A DNA stretch of 6,349 bases from Saprospiraceae bacterium (GTDB taxonomy: Bacteria > Bacteroidota > Bacteroidia > Chitinophagales > Saprospiraceae), in contig CANETR010000133.1 of NCBI GenBank assembly GCA_947441325.1, forward strand, positions 1 to 6,349, read 5' to 3'. The position numbers and the translations under genes were made by a program. Under the pieces are notes generated by a model. It searched no databases, was not told the DNA's origin, and saw nothing but the letters and a program-made list of their open reading frames with translations. Below, in pieces: positions 1-4,692 of this stretch; positions within the stretch are counted from its first letter, which is position 1; the number at the start of each line of letters is the position of its first letter.

Positions 1-2078
1 GCAGGCAGTCTGCTGATATCGTAGCTGTAAATTTCTTCTTTCAGATTTTTACGGTTCACTACATCCAGTACCTGACCGTTGATGTTTGTGAAGATATAAG
101 TTGCCGAAGCAATTTCATTGTCGAAAACAAGCTTAAGATTCAGTACATCTTCGGCAGGATTCGGATAAATATCCATCTGTGCATTGATGTCTTCAAAATC
201 ACCAATAGCAACCGGGTTGACAATCGTTGTATCAAAAGGATTGAGGTTGCCACCTAACACTAAACGTATAGAAGGAGTGAGATCGGCACCGAAACCAATC
301 CAGTTCCAATCGTTGGTTGCTGACACAAAAGTAGTGCTGTTTGCCTGAGCAATACGGGCAGGAGCCGGATGACGTGGTTTTACATCTGCCAAAATTGCTG
401 CATTGATGGAGTAGTTTAATTCATCGGCACCATACCAGGCGCAGCGGTAAGAGGTGCCCACAGCCAAACCTTGAGCATTGCGCTGGTCTAAGGTTACAAA
501 GTAAACAGAAGTATCTTTCAGATACAAAGTTGAGAAAGTGTTCAGGTCGATTACACTAACAGTCCTTGCACGGTATTGACCTGCCGTAAGCGGCACTGTA
601 TCGAGTCCGATACCAACCAATGAAAGTTCGTTTGTGGTAGCACTGGTATTGAGTGTGCCGTCGCCGTCAACATCACGGAATTCATATACACGTATTGTGA
701 TTGGTGCTGCTGTAAAACCTGTTACTAGTGAGTTTGGTGCATAGACTCTGAAGTTTACTGAATCGAGTCTTACGCTGTCTCTGGCACCAGCAGGGAAGTA
801 GAACATTGAACCATGCTCAAATTCTGTAACCACATTTCCAGCAGAGGCTCCTGGGAAAATGGGTCTGTTAGCAAATACCTGTCCATCGGTTGTATTCAAA
901 CGGCATCTGGAGAAATATTTTTCAGTTATGCTGAAAGTATGACGAAGTGTATCATTCGATGTTTTGCCATCGGGAAGATTGTGAACGGCAATGAGCGTTG
1001 CTCTGTAGTTGCCCAATGTATCAATCATATTGAGATTGGGGAAATTTGCCTGATCGGGTGTAACGAGATCTTCAGAGCGAACGGTATCTACAGGAATAGA
1101 GCCTGTGAAAATACTGCTCCAGCCTGTTCCAACCTGCTTTTCAAGAATATAATCGATTCTGGCATTATTGGCAGGTAGGATGTCTTTAGCACCAAAGTTG
1201 GTGACACGTGCAGTATAGAAATAATTGCTTAAATCCTGTTGTGTAATAGGAGAGAAGCGGTAATCTGAAGTATAGGTTGTTGTAAAACCATCGCCCAATG
1301 TATTGCCGGCAGTTTGTCCACTGATGGCAAAATCATAATCGGGCGTAATGGAAAGTGAAAGGTCATCCACCATAGCAAAGTAGTAGTAACCATCGAAGGT
1401 AAAACGGATTTTACACTGAGTAAGATTGGCAACACCATCCAAAACGCCAAAAAGCGGAACTTCGATTCTTGAAGTGGTGAATTCGGCATTTGCTGCAACA
1501 CCCTGAGTGATGTCAAAATCGGTCCAGGTACCGCCGTTATCTGTCGAAAATCCAATGGAAAGCTCACGGATGGTGAATGGGCGGTAGTATAGATAAAATG
1601 CTGCGCTTATTGTAGAGTCGGTATAACCCGTTAGGTCTATAGTTGGGCTGTGCAGTTCACCACGATGACCGGGAATAGTTCCCCCACAATTGTACCCAGT
1701 GGGTGCTGTACCTGAGTTGAAGGTAGCAGTACCGTTATTATCCAAATAATCTGAATCGAAAAGTGCCACACCATCTGTAACAGTAGGGGAGGTCATTGCA
1801 GGTCTGTTACCAAAAAAATTGCCAATAGAACGGCCCGTAGTAGAACGCGTCCAAAAAGCATTTCCCGGTAAAACCTGTGTACAACCAGTGACATTTCCAT
1901 GAAAAACACTAACTGCAGTCCAGGCATTAGTACCCGAACCAAATGGCTTTGAAAAACGACCGATAGTGTCGGAATTTGCGTTAGCCGTACCGGCACCCCA
2001 TATAACATTTTGTGCATTAAGGTTCAATGCCATTAGTAGCGGCACAAACAAAGCAAATGAGCTTAAAAACTTGAGCAT
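1..2078 (-). CDS. Secreted T9SS-sorted multidomain protein, C-terminus cut by window edge
   Basis: The frame is open for 692 codons from the ATG at 2078 to the left edge, so no stop is seen. Residues 1-22 are a signal peptide with a Lys, a hydrophobic core and an LNA|QN cleavage site typical of Bacteroidota. Residues of about 30-243 look like a jellyroll/MAM-type adhesion domain: LFDSDYLDNN near 106-115, C66 and C131 as a possible disulfide, and a closing MVDDLSL at 236-242. Residues of about 247-390 resemble an Ig/CARDB-like domain ending in NDTLRHTFSITEKYF. A further beta-rich region follows, with an acidic DVDGDGTLN loop at 469-477 that could bind calcium. IYPNPAED at 637-644 opens a T9SS type A sorting domain; its second half contains NGQVLDVV and YDISRLPA, and probably 10-20 residues lie outside the window. 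By family, such proteins cross the outer membrane through the Por system and are released or surface-anchored. No catalytic motif is visible; the substrate or partner is unknown, and adhesion is an inference. Confidence 0.9.
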   Translation of the reverse strand, partial: MLKFLSSFALFVPLLMALNLNAQNVIWGAGTANANSDTIGRFSKPFGSGTNAWTAVSVFHGNVTGCTQVLPGNAFWTRSTTGRSIGNFFGNRPAMTSPTVTDGVALFDSDYLDNNGTATFNSGTAPTGYNCGGTIPGHRGELHSPTIDLTGYTDSTISAAFYLYYRPFTIRELSIGFSTDNGGTWTDFDITQGVAANAEFTTSRIEVPLFGVLDGVANLTQCKIRFTFDGYYYFAMVDDLSLSITPDYDFAISGQTAGNTLGDGFTTTYTSDYRFSPITQQDLSNYFYTARVTNFGAKDILPANNARIDYILEKQVGTGWSSIFTGSIPVDTVRSEDLVTPDQANFPNLNMIDTLGNYRATLIAVHNLPDGKTSNDTLRHTFSITEKYFSRCRLNTTDGQVFANRPIFPGASAGNVVTEFEHGSMFYFPAGARDSVRLDSVNFRVYAPNSLVTGFTAAPITIRVYEFRDVDGDGTLNTSATTNELSLVGIGLDTVPLTAGQYRARTVSVIDLNTFSTLYLKDTSVYFVTLDQRNAQGLAVGTSYRCAWYGADELNYSINAAILADVKPRHPAPARIAQANSTTFVSATNDWNWIGFGADLTPSIRLVLGGNLNPFDTTIVNPVAIGDFEDINAQMDIYPNPAEDVLNLKLVFDNEIASATYIFTNINGQVLDVVNRKNLKEEIYSYDISRLP

Positions 2079-2258
2079 AATAAATAATTTTAATGATTTG
2101 TTAGGAAAGTATCAATTTGAATTATGTATTTGAAGAAGCAAGATAGTAAATTGTTCAAATAAAATCACACTTTTTTGACTAAAGAAATACAATAAATAAA
2201 AAAGAATAAATTTAAGTGCTTAACTTTGAAAGATTGAAAAGTCATCAAAAATGTAGCC
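2079..2258. other. Divergent AT-rich intergenic region
   Basis: These 180 bases separate the start of the minus-strand T9SS-sorted gene from the start of the plus-strand lipocalin-like gene, so promoters for both should lie here. The DNA is very AT-rich. Only one exact TAnnTTTG element was found, on the plus strand at 2221-2228. No exact counterpart was seen on the minus strand. No hairpin, riboswitch or small gene is evident. An ATG directly followed by TAG at 2251-2256 lies just ahead of the plus-strand start and is probably chance. Confidence 0.6.
2221..2228 (+). promoter_or_regulatory. Candidate -7 promoter element, TAACTTTG
   Basis: TAACTTTG matches the Bacteroidota -7 consensus TAnnTTTG exactly. 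It lies 30 bases upstream of the ATG at 2259 and would give a short leader. The -33 TTG element expected 17-23 bases further upstream is absent; that stretch is nearly all A and T. The call therefore rests on one element and its position. Confidence 0.45.
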
Positions 2259-3323
2259 ATGAAAGCCATAATTACCTTGTTTTTGATATCCATAGTTATA
2301 ACTCAACTTCAAGCTCAGTCATCTAAGGTTGAAAAATTGTTGACTAAAGGAACTTGGCTCATTGAAGAAGAAAATGAAATGATAATACCGGATGAAGATT
2401 TGTTCAAAATTGTCTTTAAAAAAGATAAAACGGTCGAAGTTTCAAAAATTGGTTCTGATGAAAAAGGTCGTGGTGCCTGGGAATTGGGCAGTGATAATAA
2501 AAGTTTGAAATGCAGCATGGAAAATTACAGCATAATGGATGTTGAAATTAGTGCTATCAATGCCAAAAACCTGAAAATGATGAGGGAGGGGGTTATATCG
2601 ACATTTAAAAATGTTTCCAAAAACTATAAACTTCCTAAGAAAGAGTATTCAAAAACCTTGATTGGAACATGGCTTCTTTCAAAAAGGGATGGAATGAATA
2701 TAGAAGATTTGGGCGAACTAATTCAATTTAACTCCGACGGGACAAGCTTTTCAAATTTTAAAGAAGTAAACGCAAAGTGGTATAGCAAAAAAGATTTTCT
2801 GATAATTAATTTCGGCTTTACAGAGATTGTCAAGTATGACATAACGCCTGACGGAAAAAAACTAATTATTCAAAATCCATATGCAAATTTAGAGCTTGTT
2901 AAAACCGATAAAAAGTTAATTGTAGAAAAAAACAATTTTGACGGCAAAAAAATGGATGAATTATTTGAATTTGGTTCTTATTTCATAAACAATGAATGGC
3001 CCCCTTTTGATGAGCATATGCCTAATGCAGATGTTAATAATAATTATAAAATGTCAGATTTTATTGGAAGCTGGAAAGTAATAAGTATCGATGAAAGCCC
3101 AATGTTTGAAAGAGACTTAGCGCTAATTTTGGACAGCAACGGAAATTACAAGGTTGTCGAAAACGGAATTGAGGAAAGGACCGGAAAATGGGAAATGAAC
3201 GACAATAAAATAATGCTATACGGGAAAGATCAATTAGAAACTGTTTATAACGCATCATTTTCCAATGACCTGCTTCAATTATCCGATTACAACGGTATTT
3301 TGTCTTTAAAAAGAAATCAATAA
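2259..3323 (+). CDS. Secreted protein with three tandem lipocalin-like domains
   Basis: This 354-residue protein starts with a signal peptide (about residues 1-19, cleavage LQA|QSS), so it is predicted to be exported. It has no lipobox cysteine at the cleavage site. The mature part appears to be three copies of a lipocalin-like beta-barrel unit of about 80-110 residues. Each opens with a Gly-Thr/Ser-Trp motif (GTW 31-33, GTW 136-138, GSW 270-272), has a strand with a Lys/Asp/Asn-Gly-rich turn, and a second tryptophan 36-41 residues later (W74 in GRGAW, W174 in NAKW, W311 in TGKW). Each then ends with paired hydrophobic strands. These features match the small lipocalin-like families often found as exported proteins in Bacteroidota, whose ligands are mostly unknown. 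The linker of about 220-262 is acidic and polar. The small gene at 3373 follows after 49 bases on the same strand and may be co-transcribed. The domain assignment comes from motif spacing and is not certain; no enzymatic role is suggested. Confidence 0.85.
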   Translation: MKAIITLFLISIVITQLQAQSSKVEKLLTKGTWLIEEENEMIIPDEDLFKIVFKKDKTVEVSKIGSDEKGRGAWELGSDNKSLKCSMENYSIMDVEISAINAKNLKMMREGVISTFKNVSKNYKLPKKEYSKTLIGTWLLSKRDGMNIEDLGELIQFNSDGTSFSNFKEVNAKWYSKKDFLIINFGFTEIVKYDITPDGKKLIIQNPYANLELVKTDKKLIVEKNNFDGKKMDELFEFGSYFINNEWPPFDEHMPNADVNNNYKMSDFIGSWKVISIDESPMFERDLALILDSNGNYKVVENGIEERTGKWEMNDNKIMLYGKDQLETVYNASFSNDLLQLSDYNGILSLKRNQ

Positions 3324-3372
3324 TAAGTTCATTAAGAATTATACCAACTAGAAAACTTTTAATCCATTTATC

Positions 3373-3645
3373 ATGTACAAAATTATATCGTCAATTTCCC
3401 TTCTAATGGCTTCAGCGGCATTACTTATTTTCGCATTGAAATACAGTCCTGCTGTGGCAAATGGCGATATTTTGTCAGACAGCAGCGGAAAAATAATGAT
3501 GGACCAGAACAGTTTTGTTTATAACAATCAATACTATTATAACATTTTGGTTTGGGATACAGAAACAGGCCGCTCAAAATTATATTATACCAACACCAAA
3601 GAATGGGTTTTGGATACTCAACTTCCTGTAAGTCCGCTGTATTAG
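3373..3645 (+). CDS. Small exported or membrane-anchored protein, unknown function
   Basis: This 90-residue protein has a single hydrophobic segment at residues 4-22 after MYK. That segment is either a signal peptide cleaved after AVA (residue 29) or an N-terminal anchor. The rest is short, polar and rich in Tyr and Trp: an FVYNNQYYYNILVWD strand, a DTETGRSKLYY turn and strand, then EWVLDTQLPVSPLY at the end. The pattern of a strand, T-x-T-G turn and KLYY strand suggests a small beta-hairpin domain. I do not recognise a named family, although small exported proteins with a similar G-x-x-KLYY and QLP ending occur in Bacteroidota. It starts 49 bases after the three-domain lipocalin-like gene, with no terminator or exact TAnnTTTG promoter between them, so co-transcription is plausible. 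It converges with the minus-strand nucleotidyltransferase gene, leaving 61 bases between their stops. Confidence 0.7.
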   Translation: MYKIISSISLLMASAALLIFALKYSPAVANGDILSDSSGKIMMDQNSFVYNNQYYYNILVWDTETGRSKLYYTNTKEWVLDTQLPVSPLY

Positions 3646-3706
3646 GTTATTACAATTGAGAAAGATTTGTACGGCTTGGATTTTTATTAATGTTGGGGCT
3701 AATAAG

Positions 3707-4324
3707 CTATAATTCCTTTTTGATACTATTCTTAATCTCGTCCCAGTCCAGTTGTTCTGTCATGTAAGGCATTTCATCTTTATCTGCATCATCAAAATAG
3801 CAAAGACTTTTTCGAACAAGAAATTCTGAACCGTCTTGGTATTTTTTTAGATAAAAAGCTAGCATTTCATCAACTGAAAACTTTTTGAGTAAGTAATAAA
3901 AATCGATAAAATCCTTTTTTGACCCCCTTCCTGCAATAGCGTTCAACTTCATTGCGGCTATATCCATTTCAGAGGCAAGTCTGATACCATCTATTATCAA
4001 AGGAGGCTCTAACAAGTCGTATTGATAATCTACAAGGTCTACTTTAATACCATTTACAGTAAAAATTAGTATTCTTTTGCTCTTTTTTAAAATGGTTGTT
4101 TTTCCAAAATCGGATAGAATTTCGGCAAAAGGAAAATCTTCTAAATCACATTTTCCAAACAAATCTATATCGACAGATATCCGATGTCCTATTTGTAAGG
4201 ACAATGCTGTGCCTCCAACTAAAACAAAATTATGAACTAATTTTGGTTCATTAGGTATGTTAAGAGTTCCAAACGTTCCTCTCTGACTGTGTGTTTTTGT
4301 AGCATCTGAAATCAGATTTATCAA
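3707..4324 (-). CDS. AbiEii-type nucleotidyltransferase (type IV toxin-like), N-terminus displaced by a frameshift
   Basis: The open frame encodes up to 205 residues with clear motifs of the AbiEii/AbiGii (MenT-like) nucleotidyltransferase family: LVGGTALSLQ with GG at 37-38, GHRISVDIDLF with the metal-binding pair D52 and D54, VDLVDY with D96, and MKLNAIAGRGSKKDFID (125-141), whose basic residues are conserved in the family. In AbiE-like systems the toxin transfers nucleotides, in characterised members to tRNA, and is countered by the product of the upstream gene. The start is the problem. This frame has no ATG before the catalytic motif; its furthest start is a TTG at 4324 without a visible ribosome-binding site. 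The first 28 residues in this frame do not look like the family. The expected N-terminus lies in another frame at 4305-4237. Joining the two would give a normal protein of 199 residues. The 65-base overlap with the upstream gene in this reading is therefore probably an artefact of the frameshift. The core family call is strong; whether the gene is functional is unknown. Confidence 0.85.
   Translation of the reverse strand: MINLISDATKTHSQRGTFGTLNIPNEPKLVHNFVLVGGTALSLQIGHRISVDIDLFGKCDLEDFPFAEILSDFGKTTILKKSKRILIFTVNGIKVDLVDYQYDLLEPPLIIDGIRLASEMDIAAMKLNAIAGRGSKKDFIDFYYLLKKFSVDEMLAFYLKKYQDGSEFLVRKSLCYFDDADKDEMPYMTEQLDWDEIKNSIKKEL
4237..4305 (-). pseudogene. Displaced N-terminal piece of the nucleotidyltransferase, carrying its likely true start
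   Basis: From the ATG at 4305, this frame reads MLQKHTVREERLELLTYLMN, then Gln, Asn and a TAG stop at 4239-4237. This looks like the usual N-terminal helix of AbiEii-type proteins, with an LELL...LM pattern just before the FVLVGG strand. That strand is present immediately downstream, but in the frame one base back. Reading LVHNFVLVGG straight after the Asn gives the spacing I expect for the family, which implies loss of one base in the AAAATT run at 4239-4244. The ATG overlaps the Cys-Tyr codons near the end of the upstream gene, an arrangement consistent with translational coupling. The fragment is short, so the evidence is the resemblance plus perfect continuity with the downstream frame. 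Confidence 0.7.
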
Positions 4325-4571
4325 CTTTTAGGTAATGCGCAACAAAAGAAAGGGTAACTGGATCCATTTGTCTAAGATTCAAGACAACCTCTTTAATAAT
4401 TTCTTTGGAGTAAATTTTTTGCAATAAAATCCAATCCCGCATTAGTCCATATTCCAAAACCTGGTAAATTATGGTTTCTCTTGATTTTGAAAAATCTAAT
4501 TTTTCACGTTCTGTATCCCAAAACAGATGCGGTGAAAAATCAGAAATACTATATTTGTTTTCGGTTCCCAT
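4260..4571 (-). CDS. DUF6922-like protein, putative antitoxin partner of the nucleotidyltransferase
   Basis: This small 103-residue protein has no signal peptide and is predicted to be cytoplasmic. It has the pattern I associate with DUF6922: FSPHLFWD near 12-19, KLDF at 24-27, a VLEYG helix at 38-42 with DW at 46-47, LNLRQMD at 64-70, LSFVAHYL at 74-81, and the ending FRCY...WNS at 88-103. Proteins of this kind commonly sit directly upstream of AbiEii-type nucleotidyltransferases in Bacteroidota. They occupy the place of the antitoxin in AbiE-like loci, so an antitoxin role is inferred from context; no DNA-binding fold can be proven by eye. The ATG at 4571 follows an A-rich leader and gives the family's normal length. 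The partner's likely ATG (4305) lies inside this gene, 46 bases before its end. A promoter-like sequence and a direct repeat lie upstream. The gene follows paaZ on the same strand after 121 bases but probably has its own promoter. Confidence 0.8.
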   Translation of the reverse strand: MGTENKYSISDFSPHLFWDTEREKLDFSKSRETIIYQVLEYGLMRDWILLQKIYSKEIIKEVVLNLRQMDPVTLSFVAHYLKVDKSDFRCYKNTQSERNVWNS

Positions 4572-4640
4572 TTATTGTATTTGAAAACACATAAATTTCT
4601 TTAAAACTCTACATGGAGATTCATTAAAAACTTTATTTAT

Positions 4641-4674
4641 CAAAGGTAAATAATCAATACAACATGATAAACAA
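4641..4674 (-). promoter_or_regulatory. Candidate promoter of the nucleotidyltransferase cassette
   Basis: On the minus strand, TACCTTTG at 4648-4641 matches the Bacteroidota -7 element TAnnTTTG exactly. A TTG at 4674-4672 lies 23 bases further upstream, at the upper end of the 17-23 spacing known for this phylum. Transcription would start near 4634, about 60 bases before the ATG at 4571. The site lies between paaZ and the cassette, so the cassette could be expressed on its own. Confidence 0.6.
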
Positions 4675-4679
4675 TCAAT
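4649..4679 (-). repeat. Two-copy direct repeat overlying the cassette promoter (possible operator)
   Basis: ATTGATTGTT at 4679-4670 and ATTGATTATT at 4658-4649 (minus strand) match at 9 of 10 positions. Their starts are 21 bases apart, two turns of the DNA helix. The first copy contains the TTG of the putative -33 element; the second ends directly against the -7 element. This would suit an autoregulator binding two sites on one face of the DNA, as antitoxins often do. The region is AT-rich, so chance cannot be excluded. Confidence 0.4.
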
Positions 4680-4692
4680 GTTAAATGAAATC

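Noticed and set aside
813..2017. Short open frames at 813-1178 (plus), 1229-1567 (minus) and 1793-2017 (minus)
   Set aside because: All lie inside the continuous 692-codon frame of the T9SS-sorted gene, in other frames, with no protein-like features of their own.
2171..2228. TTG at 2175-2177 as the -33 partner of the -7 element at 2221
   Set aside because: The gap of 43 bases is far beyond the 17-23 bases used by promoters in this phylum.
2315..3258. Minus-strand frames at 2315-2518 and 3061-3258
   Set aside because: They are antisense shadows of the lipocalin-like gene, with low-complexity composition and no start signals.
3684..3705. TTATTA...TAATAA inverted repeat between the two converging stops, as a terminator
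   Set aside because: It has only six A-T pairs around a 10-base loop, with no T-run after it on either strand, so it is too weak to call.
4237..4248. Classical -1 slippery heptamer at the frame break
   Set aside because: The zero-frame codons CAA AAT preceded by C do not fit X XXY YYZ, and re-pairing after slippage would be poor.
4315..4324. TTG at 4324 as the true start of the nucleotidyltransferase
   Set aside because: There is no visible ribosome-binding site, and the first 28 residues in that frame do not resemble the family. The ATG at 4305 in another frame gives the expected N-terminus.
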